A stretch of 64,000 bases of DNA from assembly GCF_033406955.1 (NCBI RefSeq), contig NZ_CP137734.1, positions 682,001 through 746,000 on the forward strand. Direction: 5' to 3'. The notes beneath the pieces were generated by a model, which had not been told where the DNA came from, searched no databases, and worked only from the letters and a program-made list of their open reading frames with translations. Shown here piece by piece: positions 24,463-33,232 of the stretch. The number at the start of each line of letters is the position of its first letter. Position 1 is the first letter of the stretch. This DNA is from Streptomyces violaceoruber (GTDB taxonomy: Bacteria; Actinomycetota; Actinomycetes; Streptomycetales; Streptomycetaceae). Position numbers and translations under genes: made by a program.

Positions 24463-25287
24463 TCAGCTCCAGTAGTCGCTCAGTCGATCGGTACGGGACA
24501 GCTCACGCTGCTCCCGCGGGGTCAGCGGGCGCGGGGCGGCGGCCGCTTCGACGGCCTTGACCGCGCCCTCGCTCAGTACTCCCCCGGCGCTCAGTTCCTC
24601 AAGGAGCCGGGACAGGGCGTCGGTGTGCGCCGCGACCTGTTCCAGGGCCCGGTCCAGCCGCGGCCGGGCTGCGAGGTCCAGCGCAGAGGGTGCCGTTTCG
24701 GGGCTGCCCTCGTCGCCGACGAGTTCCAGGTGATGACGCCGGCCCCCTTCCTCGGTCCGCTGCCACACACAACGTCCGAAGCGCATGCGCACCGGCGTGT
24801 CGCTGATGCCCCGGCGCGTGACGTCGTACCAGGCACCGGGCTCCCCGAGGAGTTCCTCCAGGTGCTCGTCGTCCTCACCGCTCAGTTCCGCGACGACCGT
24901 CACCGTGATGGTGTCCTCGTCGGCCCGTTCCCTGTACATGCCCGGGACGATGCGCACTCCCCCGACCTCGAGGGCTTCGGCATACAGGATCTCGACCTCC
25001 TGGATCTCGATCCGGTAGACGTAGATCTCGGGCCGGCGGCCCTGGGAGGATGCGGTCCAGCCCTCCGAGACGCGCCACGCCGCGTCGCTCCCTTGCAGGT
25101 GGTCTCCGTCCGGCGTGGCGGCCGCCCTGAGTTCGGCGTCCAGCTCCTGGTGCCGCTCGTCGGGTACGTGCAGTTGCAGGGCGTACCGGCGCAGGGGCCG
25201 ACCGCTGTGGGCGGAGGTGACGGGAGGCAGTTCGGCGGCCGTGATCTCGCGGAGCGCGCCGAGCAGCGTGAGGTTGAGGGTCGTCAT
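24463..25287 (-). CDS. Hypothetical protein in NmrA operon
   Basis: A 274-residue protein I do not recognise. It starts MTTLNLTLLGALREI and appears to be cytoplasmic. Residues ~1-200 alternate beta-strand-like (YVYRIEIQEVEILYAEAL, TITVTVVAEL) and polar segments, and the C-terminal ~80 residues are helical and acidic. There are no catalytic motifs I can point to. It begins 36 bases after the NmrA-like gene on the same strand and would share its ECF41-type promoter. Confidence 0.6.
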   Translation of the reverse strand: MTTLNLTLLGALREITAAELPPVTSAHSGRPLRRYALQLHVPDERHQELDAELRAAATPDGDHLQGSDAAWRVSEGWTASSQGRRPEIYVYRIEIQEVEILYAEALEVGGVRIVPGMYRERADEDTITVTVVAELSGEDDEHLEELLGEPGAWYDVTRRGISDTPVRMRFGRCVWQRTEEGGRRHHLELVGDEGSPETAPSALDLAARPRLDRALEQVAAHTDALSRLLEELSAGGVLSEGAVKAVEAAAAPRPLTPREQRELSRTDRLSDYWS

Positions 25288-25323
25288 CAGCGGTTCTCTC
25301 TCGTGCCGTTCGTGTCGTCGGGG

Positions 25324-26127
25324 TCAGGAGGTGGTGTCCGGCGCGGGCCGGCCGGTGAACCATTCCCGGTAGGTGGTTCGCGCGATGAAGGCGTCGGGGC
25401 CCGGCAGCAGGTCCCGGGGCCGGAGCCGCGCGCCGTAGAAGGGGCTGAGGGCGTCAGTACGGACCTGCCGGTACTCCGCCTCCGTCAGCAGGGCCGTGCG
25501 CACGAACGCGTCCAGCCGGAACTGCTCGGGACCCGCGATCTCACGTACTCCGTTCACAGGCCGCGTCACGGCGGTGTGCGCGAGCAGCGTCGCCACGTCG
25601 GTGAGGGAGACCGGGCGCACCTCGGCGGGCGGAACCCACACGATCCAGTCCTCGGTGGCCGCTGTCGCGATGTCCTCCGCCGCGTCGAAGGTCTGTGTGG
25701 CGCGAAGGATGGAGTACGGGATCCCGGACCGCCGGACCATGGCCTCTCGGTTCCTGAGCGCCCGGAACACCCCCTCACGGCCGATACGGTCCACGCCGAC
25801 GACGGAGAGGCACACATGGTGACGGACGCCGGCGGCGGCCCCTGCTCTGAGGAGTGCGCCGGTGGATCCGGCCCAGGAGTCCACCAGGGCCGCCTCGTCC
25901 ACGACCAGACCGTGGTCCTCCGCGAGGGTGCCGATGTCGACGGACGGCTGATGGGCGAGGTCGACGAGCACGGAGCAGCCCCGCAGCGCCTCGGCGACCT
26001 CGTCGGAGAGGGGCGCGTGCGGGTCGCCGGGGGCCTGGACGAGGGCGACCTCGTGTCCGTGGTCCCTGACGCAGAGCGCGGTCTCGACGCCCATGAGACC
26101 TCCACCGTCGACCACCACGACCTTCAT
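25324..26127 (-). CDS. NmrA-like NAD(P)-binding protein (copy 1)
   Basis: A 267-residue Rossmann-fold protein of the atypical SDR/NmrA group. The N-terminal MKVVVVDGGGLMGVET takes the place of the usual GxxGxxG loop, and lacks the first canonical G-A-T/S-G pattern seen in the two paralogues at 44764 and 55961. The middle reads VRHHVCLSVVGVDRIG, then a conserved IPYSILRATQTFD segment and GPEQFRLDAFVRTAL, all shared with the paralogues. These proteins may reduce quinone-like compounds or act as redox sensors. The start ATG is preceded by GGAGGGTC. It is first gene of a two-gene operon. Confidence 0.8.
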   Translation of the reverse strand: MKVVVVDGGGLMGVETALCVRDHGHEVALVQAPGDPHAPLSDEVAEALRGCSVLVDLAHQPSVDIGTLAEDHGLVVDEAALVDSWAGSTGALLRAGAAAGVRHHVCLSVVGVDRIGREGVFRALRNREAMVRRSGIPYSILRATQTFDAAEDIATAATEDWIVWVPPAEVRPVSLTDVATLLAHTAVTRPVNGVREIAGPEQFRLDAFVRTALLTEAEYRQVRTDALSPFYGARLRPRDLLPGPDAFIARTTYREWFTGRPAPDTTS

Positions 26128-26221
26128 ACGACTGACCCTCCTGGCCTTGTGCCACCGACCGGACCGTGCGAGCAGCCACGGGACGGTGTCGGTGCGTCCA
26201 CCGGCGATCGGCTGAGCGTTT

Positions 26222-26248
26222 GACCGGACGGGCGGCCGATGTGTGACA
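26222..26248 (-). promoter_or_regulatory. ECF41-type promoter before NmrA copy 1
   Basis: On the minus strand TGTCACA (26248-26242), 16 bases, GGTC (26225-26222), 95 bases before the start codon. Confidence 0.65.
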
Positions 26249-26325
26249 CGGAGAACGCCCCCGGTCGGCGATGGCTCACACTGAGCGGGACGGCATCACG
26301 ATGTGAAGCGAAGGGGACAGTGTCA

Positions 26326-27162
26326 ATGGTGGATTCGACCGGCGCGGCCGGAACGTCGCACGACGCAGTGCGGCTCCAGGACGGCGTGGCGGCCTCCCCA
26401 GCCATGGCGTCCGTGTTCGCCAACTTCCGCCAGTACCTCATGGGATGGGGCGCCGCGGACCGCCCGGACCTCGGTGTCGACCTCTTTCGCAGCGGCCTGG
26501 CCGCCCCGCAGTTCAACGGCGTGGTGCGCGTACGGTCGACGGCCGGGACGGACGTGGCGGCCGTCCGCAGGGAGCTGGCGGGGGTTCCCTGGTGGTGGTG
26601 GGTGGGGCCGGACAGCCCCGAGGAGACCGCGGATGTCCTGAGGCACCACGGTGGACGGCAGCTCACGGTGATGCCGGTGATGGTGCGGCCGCTCGGCGCC
26701 CCGGTCGCCGGGCACGACCGGCCGGACGACGACGCACGTACCCGGTCCGGCCTGCGTGTGGAGCCGGTGCGGGACGGCGGGCGCCTGCGGGAACTCGTAC
26801 GGACCTACCGGACGTCCATGGGTATCGGCCCGGGGCCGGAGGCCGGGATGGTACGCGCCGAGTCGCAGCGTGGGGACAACGCGGACATAGTCCGGCTGGC
26901 CGCGGTGCTGGACGGCCGAGTGGTCGGGACGACCGTGCTGATCACCGCGCATTCCGTGGCCGGGATCTTCCTCGTGCACGTGGCCGCGGAGCTGCGCCGG
27001 CAGGGGGTCGCGACGGCGTTGACGTCCGCCGCGCTCCGCGTGGGCCGAGAGCGCGGGATGCACTTCGCCGCGCTCGTGGCCAGCCCCGCCGGGGAGCCGT
27101 TGTACCGACGGTTCGGCTTCACGGCGGCGTACCGGTACCGTCTCTTCGACTTCCCGGACTGA
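26326..27162 (+). CDS. GNAT-family N-acetyltransferase
   Basis: A 278-residue protein. Residues ~150-275 form a GNAT domain: a VAAVLDGRVVGTTVLI strand, the acetyl-CoA loop variant LRRQGVATALTSAAL (matching R/Q-x-x-G-x-G/A) and a C-terminal EPLYRRFGFTAAYRYRLFDF. The N-terminal ~130 residues (ASVFANFRQYLMGWGAADRPD) are a separate helical domain seen in some GNATs. The substrate is unknown. The start at 26326 gives MVDSTG; AAGGGGACAG lies upstream. It is divergent from NmrA copy 1 and shares its upstream region, but no ECF41-type promoter points to it. Confidence 0.8.
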   Translation: MVDSTGAAGTSHDAVRLQDGVAASPAMASVFANFRQYLMGWGAADRPDLGVDLFRSGLAAPQFNGVVRVRSTAGTDVAAVRRELAGVPWWWWVGPDSPEETADVLRHHGGRQLTVMPVMVRPLGAPVAGHDRPDDDARTRSGLRVEPVRDGGRLRELVRTYRTSMGIGPGPEAGMVRAESQRGDNADIVRLAAVLDGRVVGTTVLITAHSVAGIFLVHVAAELRRQGVATALTSAALRVGRERGMHFAALVASPAGEPLYRRFGFTAAYRYRLFDFPD

Positions 27163-27182
27163 ACCAGGACGATCACGCCGAT

Positions 27183-27218
27183 CCACCGCTCGGCCTGCGG
27201 TCACGGGCCGAGCGGTGG
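27183..27218. terminator. Bidirectional terminator GNAT / SIP genes
   Basis: CCACCGCTCGGCC (27183-27195) and GGCCGAGCGGTGG (27206-27218) form a perfect 13-bp stem with a 10-base loop between the convergent GNAT and siderophore-interacting-protein genes. Confidence 0.8.
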
Positions 27219-27221
27219 GGC

Positions 27222-28052
27222 TCACTCGCCCTCGGCCTTGCCCCGGCTCCAGTATCCCGAGAAATACACGCGTTCCCGGTCCATACCACGCTCGTGGACG
27301 AGATGCGCGCGTATGTCCCGCGCGACCGACTGTTCCGTGGCGAGCCACACGTATCCCGGCCCGGCCGGAAGACTGGCGCGGCGGACGGCGGAGACGAGCG
27401 ACGCACCGTGGTCGTCGTCGCCGGATCCGCTGCCGCCGTCCCGGGGGAGCCAGGTGACCGTCGTACCGACGCGGGTGGTCAGGGGCAGCTCCGCGGAGGC
27501 ATCGGTCACGCTGACGTAGGCATGGGTGGTCGCCGGTGCGGAAGGCGATTCGAGAATGGCCGCGACCGCGGGCAGGGCGGTGTCGTCGCCGACGACGAGT
27601 TGCCACCCGGTGTCGGTGGGCGGGTCGTAGGCGGCGACGGAACCGAAGAAGGCGGCCGGCTGTCCGGGAACCGCGTCGATCGCCCACCGGGTGGCGGGCC
27701 CCACCGGCGTGTGCAGTGCGAAGTCGATCTCCACTTCGCCGGTCGACGGGTCATGGCTCCTGATGGTGTAGGTCCGCATGACGGGGCGTTCCGCGTCCGG
27801 CAGTTCACGCATCTGTCTCGGGGTCAGGCCGTGCAGCGCGTCGAGGCTTTGAGACGGATGGCGGGGCATGAGGAGCTTGATGCGCTGGTCCGGGCCGTCG
27901 CCCACGAATTCGATGAGGGACTCGCCCCTCAGAGTCACCCTGATCATGTGCGGGGTGAGTTTCCTGTTGCGCGCGACGCGGACCGAGAAGAGCCGGGCGG
28001 GGCGGCCGGTCAGACCGACGGGGCCACGAGTCGGTGTCGAGGGGACTGCCAT
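27222..28052 (-). CDS. Siderophore-interacting protein (FAD ferric reductase-like)
   Basis: A 276-residue SIP/ViuB-family flavoprotein, which reduces ferric siderophores in the cytoplasm to release iron. Residues ~20-125 form the FAD-binding beta-barrel, with the FAD motif VMRTYTIRSHD; residues ~130-270 form the NADPH/ferredoxin-reductase-like domain (LVVGDDTALPAVAAILE and a final YFSGYWSRGKAEGE). The ATG at 28052 follows GGAGGGGGAGAC. No siderophore synthesis or transport genes are next to it. It lies downstream of the NDH-like gene on the same strand, but a strong hairpin between them suggests separate transcripts. Confidence 0.9.
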   Translation of the reverse strand: MAVPSTPTRGPVGLTGRPARLFSVRVARNRKLTPHMIRVTLRGESLIEFVGDGPDQRIKLLMPRHPSQSLDALHGLTPRQMRELPDAERPVMRTYTIRSHDPSTGEVEIDFALHTPVGPATRWAIDAVPGQPAAFFGSVAAYDPPTDTGWQLVVGDDTALPAVAAILESPSAPATTHAYVSVTDASAELPLTTRVGTTVTWLPRDGGSGSGDDDHGASLVSAVRRASLPAGPGYVWLATEQSVARDIRAHLVHERGMDRERVYFSGYWSRGKAEGE

Positions 28053-28100
28053 GTCTCCCCCTCCTTTCGCCGGTTCTGAGAGGCGGTGATTGGTGCGGAT

Positions 28101-28142
28101 GCCCGGCGGGGCGGACGGCGTCTGCGTGCCGCCCCGCCGGGC
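28101..28142 (-). terminator. Terminator after NDH-like gene
   Basis: GCCCGGCGGGGCGG (28101-28114) and CCGCCCCGCCGGGC (28129-28142) form a perfect 14-bp stem with a 14-base loop, just past the stop of the NDH-like gene and before the SIP gene. Confidence 0.75.
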
Positions 28143-28173
28143 GAGGGTGCGTCGTCGGTTCCTGCCGGACGGA

Positions 28174-29406
28174 CTAGCGGACCTCGGCGGTCTGCTTGTT
28201 GGCGCCGTTGGCGAAGCGTCCGGCGTGGGCGAGGATGGCCTCCGCGTCGTCGACGGAGGGATAGATCCAGCGGGCGTTGATGTTCCTCTTGCGCGTCTTG
28301 GCCTCCTCTCCGGTCAGATCGATGGTCCGGTCCCATCCGATGGTCTCGACGGCGTACTCGGGGCCCAGGTCCAGGCACGTGGTGTACGGGTCGGGCTCGA
28401 ACGGGCGGACATCGCTGCCCAGGACGTCCGCCACAACGTTGTGCCCGGCGAACTTGCCCATGGGCTGCGCGTGCTGGCAGCTCTGCATCGCGAAGTGCTC
28501 GTCCTCGGCCTGTGCGGCGGCCGTGTCACCGGCCGCGTAGACGTGCGGAACGTTCTTGACCCGGAGGTGTTCGTCGACGGCGAGGCGGCCCAGGCGGTCG
28601 CGTTCGCCCGGGATCTGGGCCGTCAGCGGGCTGGCGACGGTACCGCCGGTCCACACGACGGTGGACGTGGGGATGACCTCGCCGTCGGAGAGGACGACCT
28701 GGTCGGCGGTGACGGACTCCACGGTGCGGCCCAGCCGCAGCTCGACACCCAGGGCCTCGACGGCCGACTCGATGTAGGGGCGGGGTCCGGCTCCCAGCTC
28801 GGGGCCGAGAACGTCGGCCCGGTCGACGAGGACGACGCGGACCTCGTCGTGCGCGTCGTGCGGTCCCGCGATGGCGCGCAGTCGCTCGCCCATGGCCGTG
28901 GCGACCTCCAGCCCGGTGAACCCGGCGCCGACCACGACAACGGTGTGACGGCCGGCGGACAGCGCCCGCTCCGGCAGCCGCCGCAGGTGGTGGTCGAGTA
29001 CGGTCGCCGCGGGCAGCGTGTCGACGTCGAAGAGGTGCTCCGCGCCCGGGAAGGGCGCTCGCACGAGCCGGCTCCCCGTGGCCAGGACCAGCTTGTCGTA
29101 GTCCAGCTCCGTTTCCTCGCCGAACCGGGTGACGGCGCGGACGGTACGGGCGTCGGTGTCGATGGCCGTGACCGTCGCGGCGAGCCGGCGCACCCCGATG
29201 GGGCCGAGGACCCGGTCCAGCGGGACGCGCATCGAGCCCGGATCCTCCTCGTACAGCCGCGGCCGCATCACCAGGTCGTCCCCTGCGCTGATGAGCGTCA
29301 CGCGGATGTCGTCACCCGCCCGGCCCGCCGCGCGCGCGGCCCTGACCGCTCCGGCGGCGCTCCAGACGCCGGCGAATCCGCCACCGATCACCAGGATGTG
29401 TGTCAT
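28174..29406 (-). CDS. FAD-dependent NAD(P)H oxidoreductase (NDH-2-like)
   Basis: A ~410-residue pyridine-nucleotide-disulphide-reductase-fold protein without redox cysteines. It has the FAD loop VIGGGFAGVWSA at the N-terminus, a second Rossmann loop VVVVGAGFTGLEVATAM near 150, and VYAAGDTAAAQ near 285 for FAD binding. This is the layout of type II NADH dehydrogenases, which pass electrons to quinones at the membrane face. I prefer the ATG at 29406 (MTHILVIGG), nine to ten bases after GAGAGG; an ATG nine bases earlier at 29415 is too close to it. Its promoter overlaps a perfect palindrome that probably binds the divergent Rrf2 regulator. Confidence 0.85.
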   Translation of the reverse strand: MTHILVIGGGFAGVWSAAGAVRAARAAGRAGDDIRVTLISAGDDLVMRPRLYEEDPGSMRVPLDRVLGPIGVRRLAATVTAIDTDARTVRAVTRFGEETELDYDKLVLATGSRLVRAPFPGAEHLFDVDTLPAATVLDHHLRRLPERALSAGRHTVVVVGAGFTGLEVATAMGERLRAIAGPHDAHDEVRVVLVDRADVLGPELGAGPRPYIESAVEALGVELRLGRTVESVTADQVVLSDGEVIPTSTVVWTGGTVASPLTAQIPGERDRLGRLAVDEHLRVKNVPHVYAAGDTAAAQAEDEHFAMQSCQHAQPMGKFAGHNVVADVLGSDVRPFEPDPYTTCLDLGPEYAVETIGWDRTIDLTGEEAKTRKRNINARWIYPSVDDAEAILAHAGRFANGANKQTAEVR

Positions 29407-29465
29407 GTCGTGCATGTCCTCTCAGGCGTGTCACGAGGGCTTCGTCGAAACCCACTACCTGGACA

Positions 29466-29492
29466 TTAAATATCCTGGATATAATTTGTCAA
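29466..29492 (-). promoter_or_regulatory. Promoter of NDH-like gene with embedded Rrf2 operator
   Basis: On the minus strand TTGACA (29492-29487), a 16-base spacer and TTTAAT (29470-29465) form a near-consensus housekeeping promoter. ATATCC-N-GGATAT (29470-29482) is a perfect 6-1-6 palindrome filling the spacer and touching the -10. This is a classic repressor site; the adjacent divergent Rrf2 gene is the obvious candidate. Confidence 0.7.
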
Positions 29493-29546
29493 CGTTCGTT
29501 CTCCGTCGCACTCGACCGGCCGGCCAGGACTTAAACTGGCCACATC

Positions 29547-30014
29547 ATGCGTATGAGCAAGGGCGTCGAGTGGGCCCTCCACACACTGCTGAACCTCCAC
29601 ATGACCGGCGGCGGTCCCGTCGGGAACGCGCAGCTGGCCGCCGTGCACGGCCTGTCGTCCACGTACCTCAACAAGCAGTTGCAGGCCTTGGTGAAGGCCG
29701 GACTGCTGACCTCCGTTCCCGGTGCGCGCGGCGGGTTCCAGCTCGCCAGGCCGCTGGACCGGATCACGCTGCTGGACGTGGTCGAGGCGATCGAGGGTGA
29801 CGCCCGCATCTTTCACTGCGCCGAGATCCGGTGCTGCGGCCGCGTGGGAGAGATCGCCCCGGCGCCCACGGAGCCCTGTCCGGTCAAGATGGCCATGGTG
29901 CGCGCCGAGGACGCCTGGCGTCAGGCGCTGGCCGGCCAGACACTGGCCGAGGTGCATGCCGAGCTGGAGCGGCGGCCCGAGGTGACCGGGGCGGTTCGCA
30001 CGGCGCTGAGCTGA
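29547..30014 (+). CDS. Rrf2-family transcriptional regulator
   Basis: A 155-residue regulator with an N-terminal winged helix (residues ~3-60; NAQLAAVHGLSSTYLNKQLQALVKAGLL, then the wing PGARGGFQLAR) and a dimerisation helix. Cysteines at ~91, 96, 97 and 111 are in the position of the Fe-S ligands of IscR, NsrR and RsrR. It may therefore sense redox state, NO or Fe-S status. It is divergent from the NDH-like gene, and its product is the likely ligand of the palindrome at 29470-29482. An alternative start is the ATG at 29553. Confidence 0.85.
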   Translation: MRMSKGVEWALHTLLNLHMTGGGPVGNAQLAAVHGLSSTYLNKQLQALVKAGLLTSVPGARGGFQLARPLDRITLLDVVEAIEGDARIFHCAEIRCCGRVGEIAPAPTEPCPVKMAMVRAEDAWRQALAGQTLAEVHAELERRPEVTGAVRTALS

Positions 30015-30207
30015 CCGGCACCGGGACCACCACGGCGCACCGGCGCCTCGTGGGCCGCCTCTCCCCTGTCCACGGCACCGGGCCGAGCGGTTCGGACCTC
30101 GCGCCCGGCCGATCACCGACTCGGCGCGGCCCTGTACGGCGAAGGACGCGGGGACAGCACTCCGAACAAATCGGCGCCCAAAGCAACCAAGCACCGGAAG
30201 GAGTGCC

Positions 30208-30570
30208 GTGCCGCACGTCCACATCACCCTCTCGCCACGGATCACCGACGCCCTCGACCACTCGGACCTGGTGACGGCTCTCAATGCGCTCGTGGTCGGC
30301 CGGAGTGGCTCCAGGGGTGTGTCCAAGACCTCGATGAGCCCGGTCGAGACGTACGGAGGCGGAATGGTGATGCACGTCGAAGTCGCCCTCCTGCACGGAA
30401 GGTCTTCGGCGGTGAAGGCACACCTGTCCGAAGGCGTGCTGGAACTCATCGCCGCTCACCTGAGTGAAGCAGGCATGGACGCGGTTGACCTGTCGGTCGT
30501 GGTGCGGGACCTGCCGGACTCCTACCGTCTCTCACAGGGCCGGTCACACGCCGGCACCGCACAGACCTGA
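30208..30570 (+). CDS. Tautomerase-superfamily (CHMI-like) protein
   Basis: A 120-residue protein starting (GTG 30208) M-P-H-V-H-I-T-L. After removal of Met the N-terminal Pro is the catalytic base of the 4-oxalocrotonate tautomerase superfamily. Length and the layout of two beta-alpha-beta units fit 5-carboxymethyl-2-hydroxymuconate isomerase. AAGGAG precedes the GTG. No homoprotocatechuate pathway genes are nearby, so the real substrate is unknown. It is on the same strand as the rrf2 gene, 193 bases downstream. Confidence 0.75.
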   Translation: MPHVHITLSPRITDALDHSDLVTALNALVVGRSGSRGVSKTSMSPVETYGGGMVMHVEVALLHGRSSAVKAHLSEGVLELIAAHLSEAGMDAVDLSVVVRDLPDSYRLSQGRSHAGTAQT

Positions 30571-30611
30571 GGGAGACGGTTCGGCCGGTCGCGAACCCAC
30601 CAGGCGCTTGA

Positions 30612-30809
30612 ACACTCACCCTCGAGCACGACGGCGGTCAGCGACTCACCCTGGCCTTGACACCGCGGTCCGTACCCGTCACCGCGGACGAGCCGAAGCC
30701 GTACCGGAACGCCGACGGGGTCCTGGGCCCGGCGCGGACGGCCGAGGTCAACGGCGAGAAGGTCGGTGAGGACCCGCTGTCCAGCATGAGCCGGACCTTC
30801 GAGAGATGA
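30612..30809 (+). pseudogene. Possible remnant coding frame, 3' end only
   Basis: The 380 bases between the tautomerase and VOC genes hold one 66-codon open stretch without a start codon, ending at TGA 30807. It reads plausibly as protein (LTLALTP, VTADEPKPYRNADG, AEVNGEKVGEDPLSSM) with good third-position GC, suggesting the tail of a decayed gene. No family is recognised; it could be chance. Confidence 0.2.
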
Positions 30810-30881
30810 CCGCCTGCTCCTCCCTCGGACCCTGACGAACACCGTCGTCCCCGGCGCCGAACCCGCACCGCTCCCGGCCGG

Positions 30882-30938
30882 CCGGCGAAGTCCGCCGGGA
30901 GCGGGCCGTGAACGACCCGCGCCGGCGGACTTCGCCGG
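30882..30938. terminator. Large hairpin after VOC gene
   Basis: A perfect 17-bp stem (30882-30898 with 30922-30938; arms CCGGCGAAGTCCGCCGG and its complement) encloses a 23-base loop with an inner GCGGG/CCCGC stem. It lies 11 bases past the stop of the minus-strand VOC gene. Confidence 0.75.
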
Positions 30939-30948
30939 TCCGCGGGCC

Positions 30949-31404
30949 TCAACCGGACTCGGCGGGGGCTTCCGCCTGGATGCCCCGCAGCAGGCCGGTG
31001 GACTGGCCCACCTCAATGAGGTAGCCGTCGGGGTCGCGCAGGTAGCAGCGCAGCTCGGCACCGCGATCGACGGGTTCGGTGAGGAAGTCCGCGCCCTGGG
31101 CGACCGCGTGCGCGTAGAAGGCGGGCAGGTCGGCCACCCGCACGTTGAGGAAGCTGGACACGCGCTCACCGCTTCGGGGCGGCTCCAGCGTGACCCCCGG
31201 CTTGTCGGGGGTGGGGCCGCCACCGGGATTCATGATGATCCAGCTGTTGGCGACCTTCACCATCGCCGGGTTCTCCGCCATCACCACCTCTCCGCCGAAG
31301 ACATCGGCGTAGAAGCGCCGGGAGACGGCGACGTCGCGCACCGTGAGGAAGTGCGTGAGCAGGAGGCCGTGTTGCGGTGCGGGCAGCTTCCCTGGTGGTG
31401 TCAT
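30949..31404 (-). CDS. VOC-family protein (glyoxalase/bleomycin-resistance-like)
   Basis: A 151-residue protein with the two-module VOC layout: LLTHFLTVRDVAVSRRFYADVFGGEVVM at residues ~14-42 and SFLNVRVADLPAFYAHAVAQGADF near 85-112, closing with CYLRDPDGYLIEVGQS, which carries the usual metal-binding Glu. Members detoxify aldehydes, cleave aromatics or bind drugs. It is preceded 112 bases upstream by an ECF41-type promoter, fitting its place in the redox island. Confidence 0.85.
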   Translation of the reverse strand: MTPPGKLPAPQHGLLLTHFLTVRDVAVSRRFYADVFGGEVVMAENPAMVKVANSWIIMNPGGGPTPDKPGVTLEPPRSGERVSSFLNVRVADLPAFYAHAVAQGADFLTEPVDRGAELRCYLRDPDGYLIEVGQSTGLLRGIQAEAPAESG

Positions 31405-31515
31405 CGACCCGTCGTCCCTTCATGAGCCCGAGCTGTCACGGGTCGGCTCCGGACGTCCGGCCCGTCGGCGTCCACGCGGGTGCCGTTGTCGCACCCGCGT
31501 GCGCCTGCGACATGT

Positions 31516-31542
31516 GACCGGACCGGGGGGCCGTTCGTGACA
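31516..31542 (-). promoter_or_regulatory. ECF41-type promoter before VOC gene
   Basis: On the minus strand TGTCACG (31542-31536), 16 bases, GGTC (31519-31516). One mismatch in the -35 box. Confidence 0.5.
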
Positions 31543-31599
31543 CCGGTGATCGCCCTCGCCGGAGGGAGGCACCGGTCCTGCGCGCCGGTGTCTTTCCGG

Positions 31600-32632
<1,033 letters not shown>

Positions 32633-32650
32633 CAAGGCTCCTTGTTCGAT

Positions 32651-32668
32651 GTTCGATGTACATAGAAC
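32651..32668. promoter_or_regulatory. Operator-like palindrome before SDR gene
   Basis: GTTCGATGTACATAGAAC: the arms GTTC/GAAC and the core ATGTACAT are inverted repeats with only one mismatched pair. It lies 19 bases before the SDR start. GTTCGATGTT just before it adds a direct half-site. The neighbouring ArsR or MarR protein may bind it. Confidence 0.55.
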
Positions 32669-32739
32669 ACTATGGGCAGCGCCGACGAGGTCGTCAAATG
32701 GGGCGGCGACGGCGGTGATTGCGCACGAAGGGCGTCGAC

Positions 32740-32765
32740 GCCGACCGGACGCGCCGACCGGACGC
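32740..32765. repeat. Tandem GCCGACCGGACGC, right copy of the 17-bp repeat
   Basis: The 13-mer GCCGACCGGACGC occurs twice head-to-tail (32740-32752 and 32753-32765). Its first 17 bases equal 31844-31860. Confidence 0.7.
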
Positions 32766-32872
32766 CCAGAAGCCGCCCGTGACGCGACCCGCGCCACGCC
32801 AGACAATCATGGACATGACAATGCAGGCAGAGATTCGACCGCTATCCGTGCGGCACGGAGTGCTTTACGCGG

Positions 32873-33223
32873 TCACGCCTGCTCGTCCCGCTCGGTGACG
32901 TGCTCTCCGACATGGTCGGTGCCCGCGGCGGAGAGCAGCGCCGGCAGCAGGCCGGGGAAGCGGGTCTCCAGGGCGTCACCGCGCAGCTTCACGAAGCAGC
33001 GCGTGCCCTCCTGGCGGGTCTGGGTCACGCCCGCCTCACGCAGCATCTTGAGGTGATGGCTGAGCGTGGACTTGGCGACGGGAGCACTGAACTGCCCCCA
33101 CCCTCGCTCGGCGCCGTCGGACAGGATCCGGACGATGCCCAACCGCGTCGGATCGCTGAGCACCCCGAGAAGGCGAGGCAGGGAGATCGCGCTGTCCGCG
33201 GGTGACGCGTGGTGGTCCGGCAT
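32873..33223 (-). CDS. ArsR-family regulator
   Basis: A 116-residue winged helix protein: LLGVLSDPTRLGIVRILSDG, then KSTLSHHLKMLREAGVTQTRQEGTRCFVKLR. The SDPTRL and recognition-helix motifs are typical, but the metal-binding ELCVC motif is absent, so it is one of the non-metal ArsR proteins. It starts nine bases after the marR stop, forming a two-gene operon. A perfect palindrome CCGAACGTTCGG lies in the overlap of the marR 3' end with its upstream region. Confidence 0.85.
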   Translation of the reverse strand: MPDHHASPADSAISLPRLLGVLSDPTRLGIVRILSDGAERGWGQFSAPVAKSTLSHHLKMLREAGVTQTRQEGTRCFVKLRGDALETRFPGLLPALLSAAGTDHVGEHVTERDEQA

Positions 33224-33232
33224 ACGGCCATG

